From Aquilaria yunnanensis (taxonomy: Eukaryota > Streptophyta > Magnoliopsida > Malvales > Thymelaeaceae), in contig CM077599.1 in the NCBI GenBank assembly GCA_039654915.1, positions 74,740,001 to 74,804,000 on the forward strand: a stretch of DNA of 64,000 bases. Direction: 5' to 3'. Shown one piece after another: positions 23,036 through 34,389 of this stretch. Below the pieces are notes generated by a model. That model had not been told where the DNA came from. It did not search any database and saw only the letters and a list, made by a program, of their open reading frames with translations. A program made the position numbers and the translations under genes. Every line of letters starts with the position of its first letter. Position 1 is the stretch's first letter.

Positions 23036-23739
23036 GCTCTATGTTTACAACTTGGGAGCATATTATACTGTAGTGTTCATCACGTCCAATAAGAAACTGG
23101 TGTACCTTATCTATCTCAAGTTCAGCCAACAATTCTTTGTCGCATTGCTTGTACATGGAAGGACTTCACTGTATGTGGTTACTTCATCCCATAATTCTTT
23201 TAATTTTGTATAATAGCTTACTATAGTGGGGCCCTTTTGTTAAAAAGGTGAAATCTCTCTCTTAATCTCATGGACTTGTGGCGTATTCCCTTGTGAGAAG
23301 TGATCCTGTAGTTCCAATCACATCTTTTTTATAAAAGTTACATATGCCACACTTCCATGAGGCATTGGCATAAGTGAATTGAAAATCCAAGAGATCACCA
23401 AAGAATTAATTTTCTGTGGTGCCTGTTTGTTTGAGTCTTCATTTCCAGGTTTTACTAGCGTTCCATCGATGAAGCCTAACTTGTTTTTGGCATTTAGTTC
23501 ATTCATTATGGCTCACTGCCACTTAGGATAATTTTCACCTTTGAGAAGGCATGTGCCGAGTGCAGCCCCTGGGCTATCTGAAGAGCTTAGATAGTAGGGG
23601 AAAGATGGATCATTACTTGGTGGAACAGGTATGGAAGAACCAGATCCAGTTCCAGTTTTTGTGCTTTCGTCGATCATCTTGACAGAGGTTTGGTTGTTTT
23701 ATTTTGGCAATGGTTTTAGGTGTACAAGTACATAACGTT

Positions 23740-23751
23740 GCTTTGATACCA
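23740..23751 (-). other. Copia-1 primer binding site, tRNA-iMet type
   Basis: On the minus strand TGGTATCAAAGC directly follows the 5' LTR. It matches the usual plant initiator-methionine site TGGTATCAGAGC at 11 of 12 bases. Confidence 0.88.
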
Positions 23752-23954
23752 CGTTAAGAAGAGGAGAAGAACGTCAATTAAAAGATTGCAAGTTTCTGTG
23801 TATTATTATTGAGATCAGAAGCAAATAAATACAACGAATTCAAGATGCCATGTGCTATAAGAAAGCTATAAGATAATGCTAAAAACAAGTAATCTAGCTA
23901 AAGAGATATAGCTGACCCTAGCTAAGAAATATATCTATCACAAGGACTTTAATA
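23752..23954 (-). repeat. Copia-1 5' LTR
   Basis: This 203-bp copy is homologous to 16320-16516 and is followed by the GTAGA target duplication at 23955-23959. Confidence 0.9.
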
Positions 23955-23959
23955 GTAGA

Positions 23960-24620
23960 AGTCCTAAAAGTTTCATTATTTGTTTTTAAAAATCCTAAAT
24001 AAGATACCATTCTAGTTAGAAAATGTAAAAACTTAAATCAAAGTACGATTATATCAAGAAATACAAAAGAACATGTTAGACAAATATATTTTTTTTATTA
24101 AAGCTAATACTTAGTTAAATTTTTTTGTTATGGTTATTGTTGTATTAGCTATTTGATTTGTTAGTATTTATCTAATTATGACAACTTGCTATAAAAGTTA
24201 ACTTTTCAACAAAAATATTTTAATTTAATATTTTTAGAAAGCATATATCATAGATGATGAATATGAACATTCATATTTGTTTAGTTACACTATCATCACT
24301 TACATTCTTGTGTATGCCTCAAGTTTTACACATTGTCCAACATGGGCATAGGAAAAAATAGGCATTATGACTTGGACTTCCTGCAGCTCATTTGATCCCA
24401 CATTAGCTTGATATAAAGCCTCGTGCTTAAGATTTCTTATACAAACTGCATTGTGGTGACTATTCGGATCATCCCATGTCTAGCCTTGTTTAGTTGTTGG
24501 TCACTTTGATAGTTGAATAATGAATTTGATACAAGCCACTTGAGGTTTTTGTAAAGGCTCCCTAAGGCCTAAAATGGATACTAAGGTAAGTATGATTATC
24601 TCATACTTAGAAACTCAATT
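23960..24620. other. AT-rich spacer between Copia-1 and a partial LTR
   Basis: Nothing coding is recognised. It begins at the DNA flanking the Copia-1 target duplication. Confidence 0.45.
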
Positions 24621-25637
24621 TGTGTAGGGTTTCGGAAACCAACCAAGTACAGCGGAAAGTAACCAAAACCCTTAAGGATCCACGTGAAATGGAGAAATTT
24701 GGGTATTCAAAATTTTTTACTTAGTTGGCTAAGATTATTCACCCAACTGTTGAGCCGAATCATAAAGACTTGAATAGTTGACGTGTGCAAGCTCTCTATG
24801 GTATTCACACGAACCTCTTGGATCACCACGCCTTTACCATGCCTCGGCAGATGCTTTTTTTTTTTGTGCCTGCAGTGCTAACTTGTGTCCTCCAAGGAAA
24901 GGCAAAAGGAGAGTGCAGCTGGAACCTTTCAAAACCCTTCTGATTTCGTCCTTCCTAAGAGGCTCGGGTTAGGGTGTGAAAATCCTTACTATATGATGTA
25001 TATATAGTGAGGCTTAACTCCCAAGCCTAATGTGTTTCAAAACCCTAATCCAATTATGTTTAATTTTGGGCTTAGTAATGGCTCAACCTTTGGGCCAATT
25101 ATTAATCCGAAATTATCATGAAACCAAAACAAAACAATTTACCCCATGCACTCAAATAATCCAATTGGCTCTAAGTGTGTGACCCGATAGGCTCCAACCA
25201 CATTGGCAATAGTCATAAATCACATTTATGATCATAAACAATGAGCGGTGCCTAGCAACACATCATTGCTACCTAAATGACAAGATTGTCGGTGATTCGA
25301 TTAAACATCTATGATCATTATTCATATATGCCATTGTCCCTTTATACAAGAAATCAAGACCAAGCACGAGACATGGAATGTGTCACTCTCGTATAGCCTA
25401 ATCTATGGTTTCTTAATTCCCGAGTAGACTACCTTAAATTGATGACTTTGATAACGTATATCAACTCATCCGAGCATGGCCATACATTTTCTTAGTCTCA
25501 CTCTATCAATGGCCCAGAGATATCACTTCAATATATAGGACAGAGAAATTTCATCTTGACCATATAAATCCCTCCGCTTAATATGTGACTTACATGATGA
25601 CTATTTTTATGTTCACTCAGTTACGAGCGACATATAG
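24621..25637 (-). mobile_element. Partial LTR, inverted relative of the solo LTR at 10702-12116
   Basis: From TGTGTAGGGTTTCGG at 24621 the sequence follows the reverse complement of 12116 back to about 11145. It includes the GTGACACATTCCATGTCTCG block, the ATCATAAATGTGATTTATGA block and a TATA region at about 25005. The match ends at CAGTTACGAGC next to the Tekay LTR at 25638. About 440 bp of the LTR is therefore missing, cut off at that junction. It could be the 3' LTR end of the minus-strand Copia-2 remnant at 29118-31153, but that link is not proven. Confidence 0.75.
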
Positions 25638-28561
25638 TGCCGTGCCCTAAACTGCCCCTAGCCCATTTGGGCCTGATTACTTAAAACATGCAGCGGAAGT
25701 TTTCATTACATAGAAGGGGCTTTTAAAACTCACTAAGACTTATGGGCACGAACCCCAGGATACTTATCGGTACTAGCTCGTTAAGTTCTTTAATTAAGGT
25801 TAAGTTGAAGTGCTCTCAGAAACAAGCTAGCACCTATGTGGATTTCATGTGTTCATTTTCATGGTCTTTACCAAGCTTAGCCAAGAATATGCATGGAAAC
25901 TAAAACACCAACTTAAGTTTAAAAACTTATTTTCATGCATATGCTTTGCATGCTTATGCGTTTTGGTGTTCACTAGTGCACATAATCACTTAATGCCTTT
26001 AGATGCAACTAATGCTTAGGCATGTATTAATTCACATACGTGCACTTAAATTTCTTATTAGCCAAACTTTACACAAGCATCCAATTTCATGCTTTTTCTA
26101 AGTTTACTTGCATGTTCTTTACTAAGTGAGCATACATAGCCAAACATAGCATGCTTTCAACATAGACATGGGCTTATGGGCCTTTTAGTACTTATCATGC
26201 ATATGGACCAAAATTAACCAAGAATAAAATCAAATTTTTCGAGTTCTTATTTAAGCCCAATTTCAACATGCTTCAAGTTTCATGAAAACATAACCCATAA
26301 ATTCATGCATGGGCCTTGGTAAGTCCACCAAGCAATAAAAATACCCAAAAATGTCCAAGTCCATAATACAAGCCCAAAGCCAAGTTTGGCCAAATTTTAG
26401 CTAAGTCCATAATTTGGTCACTAAAGTTAGACCAACAAAAACATGCTTAAAAGCAAGCCATAAATCCACAAAGCCATGGAACACAAATTTTCACCTTAAT
26501 AGACCTTGTTCCCACAATTCTAAAACTTCAAGTCCTGCACAGAAAGTCCACATTTTTTTTTAGCTTGTTTACAAGCAACTTATATACTTAGAATACTTAT
26601 AATATTTTGAGCAATAACATACACAAATTCAACCTTAGAATATAGAAAGAGTACTCAAGACTATTAGCTTGATCTTTCAAGCAAACATTTACCTACAAAA
26701 GTAGAGTAGGGCGGGTGAGTTATAAAACTCAATAAGGATTCCGTGGCATCCAATGCCTAACTTATGGCCTTCAAGGCCTAACATATGCCAAGAATGTAAT
26801 GGAAAAATGATCCTTATTCCTGCAAAGAAAACATAAAGACAAAGAAAACAAAAAGATACATGCATATAGCAATAATATCATAATCGGGGGTTAGCATGCA
26901 CAACAAATCAAAGAAGCACACAAACACACACCACTTAACACTTTGTTCACAGAAGGGCAGCAAGCATCCCTCAAGTTTTAATTCATTAATTTCATATACT
27001 TAATGTTTTCGGAGAGCTCACTTAGCATAGGAATTAAGGTGGCCGCCTTAACTCCTAGCCCATAATGCTTGCTTACTTAACTTAGCTCATGAGCAAAACA
27101 GAATTGCCGAAGTAATAACATAACTTAAGCCCTCTTAGCACTCCTAGGATCACATGGTTCTTTGACCATCACCTAGGGGCCCGAATACTCACATAAAAAG
27201 GCCATGGAATTATACCATGCAATAAAGTGAGTATAGGAATCCTTACCCACAACACCGAAAGCTTTAGAAGCTTATTTTACTTCATTTTCCTTGCTTGTTG
27301 ACTCTAGAAATTGTTTTCTAGCATAAGAACCAAGATGGGCCGAATTTTATTAGTAACCATAAGATACCAAGAACTCTTGGTGATTAACTCAAATAACACA
27401 AAATACCAAGAACACTTGGTGTACACTTACAGAACCTCACAGAAGAGGTAAGGCCAATTTTTTTGTACTTGATGTTCTTCAAGCTTCTTCTTGATTTCTT
27501 GCTTCTAATGAACTTAGGAACTCAATCACACAAAGAGCTCCTTGAGTGGAGTTTAAAACCTCCAAGAAATGGAAATGGCTGAATTTTCCTCCTTGGTTTT
27601 CTTTGAATTCTTCACCTGATTCTTGCTCTTTATGGTCTTAGAGCTTGAATTCAACCAAGAATACTTGGTTTTAATTTGAGAAATGATTATTTATAGCTAT
27701 GGACGAATATTTAGATGAGGAAAAGAGTTGGAAATGTGTTTGGAATGGTGAGACTTGGTATGGAAGAAAATGGAGAAAGAAGGAGAGAGTTTGAGAACAA
27801 ACGGCTTTGAATGAGTGGATTGATTATGTTTTAATGTGTGGGAAGGTGATGGCCAGCCATATGGGAAGGAAAATGAGTGTGTAATGTGCTTGGAAGAGTG
27901 GGAGACAAGATTTAATGGATGGAAGACTATTTGGAAGACTTTTGTGTAAGTTGGTAGAAAAAGTCAAAAGTAGGAGACATGTAGGTGAAGAAAGAATCCA
28001 AAGTCTTGACTAAGGATGGGAGGTGGATTAAAATAGTAGGAAATTAATAATGTGTTTGAAATGAGTGGGAGACAAGATTGAAAGAAATGAAGACTAATTG
28101 GAAGACTTTTGGGTAAGTTTGGTAGAAAAAGTCAAAAGTAGATGAAGAAAGAATCCAAGGTGATGACTAAGGGTGGGAGGTGGATTAAAATAATAGGATT
28201 TGGAGGAAGGTGACATAAAATATTGGGAATTGGAGGGGCATGGCTGGCTAAGGCATCCTAGGCCATTAAAATGGCATAATTCCCCCTTTAGTCCTCCAAC
28301 TTTCTAATTTTGGGCAATTGAGCCCAACAACTAAAAATCCCTTTGTTCAATTTAGCCCCTCATTTTTAAAAACCACCATTTTCATTACTATTTCTCTTGG
28401 CCTAAGCCAAGCTAATTTTTAATATGTTCAACACTCAATTATGCACATGCCATATTGTCTTCTCAATTTAATTGAGCTAAATTCCCGATTAAGGAAAAAT
28501 TCTTATGCTCCAAATCCATTTAACTCGGGACCTAATCACTTTGGATTGTCCGGGCATTACA
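25638..28561 (-). mobile_element. Tekay-type Gypsy 3' LTR (copy B)
   Basis: This 2,924-bp copy aligns with 20086-23035 along its full length with few differences. On the minus strand it starts TGTAATGCCC directly after a purine tract AAGGAGGGGAG, so it is the 3' LTR of the element whose coding end lies at 28574-29120. The left end TGCCGTGCCC carries two changes relative to TGTCATGCCC of copy A. Confidence 0.9.
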
Positions 28562-28574
28562 ACACTCCCCTCCT
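28562..28574 (-). other. Tekay polypurine tract
   Basis: The minus strand reads AAGGAGGGGAGTGT immediately before the LTR, which fixes the strand and the LTR boundary. Confidence 0.8.
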
Positions 28575-29120
28575 TAAGAAATTTGGTCCTCCAAATTTCC
28601 TAGAAGTTTAGGGAAGATATCAGGATAATTCTTAAGCATGTCAGCTTCAACCTCCCATGTGGCCTCCTCCTCAGAATGGTTAGTCCATTGGACTTTTACC
28701 ATCGATATCCACTTACTTCTGAGCTTCCTAGTGTCCTTTGCCAATACCCGAATTGGTTCTTCTTCATAGGTGAGATCTTGGGTGATGGGAACACTAGTGA
28801 CATGTACCAATTGTTTAGGATCAAAGACACACTTCTTCAATAGGCTTACATGGAATGTGTCATGTACATGTCCCAGCTCAGGTGGTAGCTCTAACTTGTA
28901 GGCTACATTTCCTACTCTTGCGAGTATTAGGTATGGTCCTACATACCTCGGGGCTAATTTTCCCCGCTTTCCAAACCCCATTACTCCTTTCATAGGAGAT
29001 ACTTTTAACCATACTTGGTCTCCTACCTGGAACTCCAGGTCTCTTCTTTTCTTGAGGTTGGCATATGATTCTTGCCTATTGTTGGCAGTCTTAATCCTTT
29101 CCTGGATTTGCTTAATCCTT
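28574..29120 (-). pseudogene. Tekay (chromovirus) polyprotein C-terminus with chromodomain
   Basis: This is the last part of a Gypsy pol: the end of integrase plus a chromodomain that would guide integration to chromatin. Reading from about 29120 come RIKQIQERIKTANNRQESYA, the GKRGKLAPRYVGPYLILARV block, the GHVHDTFHVSLLKK block (the usual IHNVFHVSML block) and a chromodomain ending VQWTNHSEEEATWEVEADM. This frame is open from about 29120 to the stop at 28574. Upstream RT, RNase H and most of integrase are missing because the sequence switches to a Copia integrase at about 29118. The length kept, about 180 residues, is a small part of a polyprotein of about 1,500 residues. Confidence 0.9.
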
Positions 29121-31400
29121 CATTTTTTTGGGATACCCAACAAAGAGACATTTATGAGATTTGGGCCCTAGCTTGTCAAAACATTGATGTTTCACGTAAG
29201 CTTCACAGCCCCGATTCTTTATAAAAGACAGACTGGGACGCTTCCCACTCCATATCTCATATGGTGTCTTTTGAACCAATTTAGATGGAGCTCGGTTTAG
29301 TGTGAAAGTGGCTGTCTTTGGAGCATGTCCCCAAAAAGAGTTCGGAAGGTCAGTTTGACTTATCATAGATCGAACCATGTCTGATAGTTCAATTTCTCCT
29401 TTTAGATACACCATTCCATTGAGGTGTACTAGGTTGAGTGAGTTGTAATACTATACCACACTCTTTCAGGTAGTCAAGGAATTCTCGGTCCAAGTATTCT
29501 CTACCCTAATCTGATCGAAGTACTTTGATACTCTTCTCGAGTTGATTCTATACTTCATTCTTGAATTCTTTGAACTTTTCACAGGATTTTGACTTGTGTT
29601 TCATAAGAAACACATAGCCATATCTACTGAAGTCATCAATAATGGTAACGAAGTATTGGAAGCCTCCTCTAGCGTGTGTAGACATAGGGCCACATACATC
29701 ATTATGTATAAGTCCTAGTAAGTCATTAGCCTTTTCACTTTGCCTAGTGAAAAGAGTTTTGGTGATCTTGCCTAATAAACATGACTCACATGTCTTATAT
29801 GATTCAAAATCAATTGAGTCAAAGAGTCCATCTTTATGGAGCTTGGATATGTGGGTCTCGTTTATATGGCCTAGACGATAGTGCTAGAGATAAGTCAGGT
29901 TTGAATCATTCAATCTGACCTTCTTGGTATTCACATTATAGATTTAGTTTTTGAGTTCTAGAACATACAAATCATTGCTAAGTCAAGCATTACCATAAGA
30001 GATTTCATTTAAATAAATAGAACAATATTTGTTCTTTATTATAAAGGAAAAACCTTTCTTGTCCAAGTAAGAAACAGAAATGAAATTTTGACTAATAGTA
30101 GGCAAAAAGTAGCAGCTGTCTAATTTTAAAATTAATCCACTAGGCAAAGTGAGAACATAAGGCCAACAACTATTGCTTAATTTCCAAAATGTAGGCCCAC
30201 TTCACCTCGGGTCAATCTTCTACTCCTATTTAGATCCTGCACTTTTGCACAAATGTTAGATCCACATCCAGTATCCAATACCCAAGATGAGGAAGTAGAA
30301 AAATTAGGCTCTATAATAAAAATACCTAAAGTGAAAGTCTTACTTCTGTTCTTATTAGCATGTTCTTTAAGATAAAGCTTGCAGTTGCGCTTTTAATGTC
30401 CACATTGCTTATAATGGAAGCATTCCCATTCCTTAGCCATACCATTAGTCAGTTTTAGTGTTTCTGAAAAAGAATTAGCATTGGACTTTCCTTTAGCTAT
30501 AATCTTTTTCTGGTTGGCCTTTCCTTTTCCCTTGCACTTTTGAACCATCATATTAGGCTTAGCCTTCGCAAGGTTATACTCAGCAATTCTCAAGATGTTG
30601 AAAAATTTGGGGAGGGACTTGTCAAGATTATTCATGTTGTAATTCATGATGAACAAATTGTAGCTTTCTAGCAATTATTGTAGGACTACATCAATAACCA
30701 ACTCTTTCTGAGGAGCAAATCTCAAACTCTCAAAATTCTCAATGTACCCAATCATCTTGAGTACATGAGGACCCACGGGACTTCCCTCAGACATTTTGCA
30801 CTGAAGCAGTGCCTTAGAGGTCTCAAACCTCTCATGCCTAGCTTGCTCTTTAAAGAACATTTTGAGATGTTCGATCATATCGAACACCCCAATGTTTTCA
30901 TGTTGCTTCTGAAGCTTAAATCCATGGTAATCAACATAAGGCAAACAACATCCAAACCATCATCACAATGCTTCTTGTGAGCACGCCTTTTAGCTCTTAG
31001 AGCATTAGCAGCAGGCTCATTCAGAATGAGTTGCTTTAGGATATAAGCCTTTCTCTCTAGCTTGAGGACTATCCTCTTGTTTCGATACCATTTGAAAAAC
31101 TTCATCCCATTTAGCTTTTCCTTCTCTAGGATCGATCGTAATAAAAATGTCAATGTGTTTTATGCCATGGTAATCTACAACAATAAATATGCAGTGTAAG
31201 AGTCATGCATTTTAATTCATTTAATAAGGACTTTTATTAAATGATACTTTCGCTATTTACTCAAAATAATAACCCTTGATATTATTTCGAAACAACTCGG
31301 TGCTAAGGTATTGTAGTTAGCCAAGATCCATTTTTCACCAGAGCTTAAGTTAGCTTTGGCTTCTCTTTCAAGTTATAGCTATGTAGGTAGGCAACTCCTT
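29112..31400 (-). pseudogene. Copia-2 gag-integrase remnant, TNT1-94-like
   Basis: Gag starts at 31153 and reads MTFLLRSILEKEKLNGMKFF, then KKHCDDGLDVVCLML. It shifts frame to IEHLKMFFKEQARHERFETS and GSPVGPHVLKMIGYIE (about 30760-30870). The zinc knuckle CFHYKQCGH near 30393-30420 has Tyr for a Cys, followed by a stop. The protease reads VLDTGCGSNIC near 30260-30290, keeping DTG. Integrase ends with DLPNSFWGHAPKTATFTLNR and KCLFVGYPKK at 29118-29390. RT and RNase H are absent because the element is cut at the Tekay junction. Several stops are present. The stretch 31154-31400 is the untranslated leader; no primer site was found. Confidence 0.87.
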
Positions 31401-31407
31401 GCCAATT

Positions 31408-33950
31408 TGTCATGACCCACACAAGCCCCAGCCCAAATGCACTTATCGCTGGCCCCAAGAATAGCACTGGTGCTATTTTGGGCATTGGAATGGCATATGC
31501 ACCATGAGCACCCCAAAGGCGTGCCTAGCACCCTGATCAGGGCACTACTGTGCATGTGTCCAAGGTAGCCTTTCCTATGCCCCTTTGGTGCCTATCGTTA
31601 ACACCTAGCACCCTCCTAGACACTAGGACTTAAATGCACTGTGTGTGCCCCTAAGGGCTCCTCATGTGTGTCTATCGCTAACGCTGGTAGGCGCCTTCTT
31701 GACACGCTAGCGCAACACCTACATTGCACCAGGACACATGCAAGGACACAGCTAGGGCACTAGGGAGCGCGCCCAAGAAGCCTACCTGGCCTAATGCCCA
31801 ATGCTAACTTGCACAGCAAGGCAAGCTTTTAATGCAACATTTCTTGCTTGTGCTTATGTACCATTCAAGTGTGCATACATACATGCATGACAACGAAGAT
31901 ACCCAGTTTAGTTTTGAAAACACATACTTGCATTTGCTTGTGCACATCTAAAGGAGGTTTATAACCTAGTCATGACTTAAATCCAAAACATCACATTTAT
32001 AACCTAGTCACGACTTAAATCCGAAACATCACATACATATCCGACATCTTACATACATAATCAACAACTCACATAGGCCTTCCTACATAACATAACACCC
32101 TTAATAAGTGCATAGTACTTGGTACACCTACCAAGGACACTTCAAAATACACAACATCCAAAAGTTGTCATTTACATGTTTATTTGCTTAAACATCACCG
32201 AAAGCTATCATGATCACTTAAAACATGATAATAGACTCTAACACAGGCCCAACAACTAAACACATGGTCATTAAAGCAAACCAAAGCACATACGCCATAG
32301 AGCACATATCCATCTTTGTAGACTTTGTTCCCACAATCCTAAAGTGTCAATGGCTGCAAGCAACATATAACACATGAGCATGCTAACCAAAGACTTGCAC
32401 TTGAAGTTATTAAGCAAATCAAAATAGTTAACATCCTTACCTTCCTTAATCGAAACACTCAACCTTCACACACAAGCACCACTACTCCTTAATATCCTTG
32501 CCTGTAACACATAAATACAAGGCATAAGTTATTTGTGTAACCCAATAAGGAACCATACAGCATACAATGCCTACATAACATATACTTAGTTAAGTTTGAG
32601 ACTTAACCTTCATTGTACCTGCAAGGTAGACGCAAAAACAACAAGATACAAGTATATACATAACAATACATTAAACTAAGGGTCAGCAAACACAACCAAA
32701 CAACCAAATCACACAGCACACACACCACACACCAGCCTTGTTCTCGGCCAACAGGGTCTAGCAAGTACAAACCTAAACTAGATTCAATTCTTAATTCCAT
32801 TAGTGTTCTAGTCTAACTTAGAGCTTCAGGATCAAACAATGAGTTGGACAACCTATGAATGATCCTTAGTACTTGTTTTCCTCCATAACTAGATAGTAAA
32901 CTCATCGTTACTCGAATGTAACCATAGCCCCTATTGCAACTTAGGATCCTCTAGCTCATAAACTATCCCTTAAGTGCCTAATGCTCAACTTGAACATCAT
33001 AATTCATAATCAATTCAAGATGAACATAATGATTCCTTACCAATACTTAGCCCCTAGCTCTTGGCCAACCTTTAATCTTCACTTCCAAGCTTTGTGACTT
33101 AGCCTCGAAGGTTGCCTAAGGCCGAATTCCATTTATACAAGCTCAATTCTTCAATTCAAGTTCAAACCTTTAAGAACCCTTCATGAACTCACCATGAACA
33201 TGACATTCCACCCCCAAGAATAACCCATTAACTTACCATGGAGCTTTTAACCCAAAATACAACTGGCCATGAAGTGGAGGCATGCATAATTCACATGCGT
33301 GACATATGGCGCTACAATTGGTCTTATGCTAGCGCTAGTAAGTTTGTTACTTGCATGGTGCAAAGAAATCCTTCCACAAGAAATTGTGTCAATTTAGCCA
33401 CCCAAATAACTATGCAATTGAGTCCTCAAACTTAGAATTCTGTCACTAACCTCCTTAGTTATTTAAATGAACTCTAGGGCGCACCTGGGGAAACCTACCC
33501 TAGGTACTGCCACATGTATCCTCTAGGCCTACTAACCATAACACCTAGCCCTTAAGTTAGTCTTTCTCTTCCACTCCAATTAGCCTAGGCCTAGTACATT
33601 AAGGAGGGTTATGAAACAATTCCATCTCATGCAACTATTGGATAGTTAGGTGAACAACATTTGTCCAAGCTCATCTTATGAACTTAAGCACAACTCTATG
33701 CCTCTAAGCCTTAATCCTATTGGAATGACTTAGTTAAGTCGAACCCAAAGTTAGCAATTTGGATACCACTATTATCCCACCACATCTTACCAAGATGAAC
33801 ATAGATGCTTTGCTTTGGCAAACCCACCTAATGTTGATCCAAGTCTTGATGAGTACCAACATTTGGAAGGCATCACATTTAATGACTTAATATTTTGTTT
33901 GAGTGATTTTTTTTTTGATCTCACAAATTATTATCTCTGGCCGTCTTACA
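31408..33950 (-). mobile_element. Diverged Tekay-like LTR (copy C), probably solo
   Basis: The left end TGTCATGACCC matches the start of copy A. Landmarks occur in the same order as in copies A and B, for example GACTTTGTTCCCACAAT near 32322 (A: GACCTTGTTCCCACAAT), AATGCCTA before a plus-strand CCTGCAA, and a CA-rich ACACACACCAC stretch near 32715. The right end is set at GGCCGTCTTACA (33950). No Gypsy coding sequence adjoins it and no clear target duplication was found. A 38-bp tandem duplication lies at 31963-32038. Boundaries, especially the right one, are approximate. Confidence 0.6.
31963..32038. repeat. 38-bp tandem duplication
   Basis: AACCTAGTCATGACTTAAAT and the 18 bases after it are repeated at 32001-32038 with about four mismatches. 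Confidence 0.85.
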
Positions 33951-34389
33951 CATGCATCACATACAACTATAAAACATGCATCTCATGCTAACACCAAATT
34001 AAACATGACATGGTTATAGCCCAAACTATGCGATATTCTCAAGCCAATGAGAATATCATAAATGCTTAAGAAAAGAAAAGGTCTTTACAAGCTCATTCTC
34101 CTCCTTGCTTGGTTGTCTCTTTGTAGTCACCTTCTTGGACAGATCATCTCGAACCATCCCAAAAGATACAATTATATCAATAATAGAAACCTCGAGTAAC
34201 ATTTGAAGGGAGTAAGGTGAGAAGAAAAGGTACAATGAGAACAATAAAGAAAAGGCACGACTCACAGACCGTATTTACAAGTACAACCAACAAGGGCTAT
34301 AACTATGCACCATATTTTAGAATATAGCACGGATATTTTTGAATATTTAGGTCAGCTTCATGGCCTTATGCCATCGTATATGCTCCACA
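33951..34389. other. Unassigned sequence between LTR C and the CACTA fragment
   Basis: A 69-codon open frame at 34056-34265 on the minus strand shows no motif. The region could be the interior of the adjacent CACTA remnant. Confidence 0.4.

Larger units (their letters stand above)
16533..23677 (-). pseudogene. Copia-1 gag-pol pseudogene, split by an inserted LTR
   Basis: The polyprotein starts at an ATG at 23677 (MIDESTKTGTG). Gag follows with NAKNKLGFIDGTLVKP at about 23459-23506. After the nested LTR comes a zinc knuckle CFHYGKTGHESNSCF near 19900-19950, in which the second Cys is Tyr. The protease site reads DSDAS instead of D-S/T-G-A-S and is followed by a stop. The integrase zinc region (19066-19353) has WDRQLGHVSFGKF and CDACHHA. 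Reverse transcriptase begins near 17850 (HQMDVHNAFLQGDLKEEIYM) and has FVDDM near 17465-17480. RNase H covers 17310-16620 ([29 protein letters not shown]). Several stops and frameshifts make it inactive. Confidence 0.88.
16320..23954 (-). mobile_element. Copia-1 retrotransposon, both LTRs present, with nested Tekay solo LTR
   Basis: The element has LTRs at 16320-16516 (3') and 23752-23954 (5'), flanked by perfect GTAGA duplications at 16315-16319 and 23955-23959. It runs on the minus strand. A primer binding site next to the 5' LTR and a purine tract next to the 3' LTR are both visible. Removing the 2,950-bp nested LTR at 20086-23035 leaves about 4.7 kb, normal for plant Copia elements. The TG start of the 5' LTR is mutated to TA in both copies, and the two LTRs differ at many sites, which points to an old insertion. 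Confidence 0.92.

Noticed and set aside
32603..32800. 65-codon minus-strand cysteine-rich open frame
   Set aside because: It lies in an LTR-like repeat and owes its Cys/Val/Leu content to CA-rich DNA. There is no signal peptide or knottin-like pattern.
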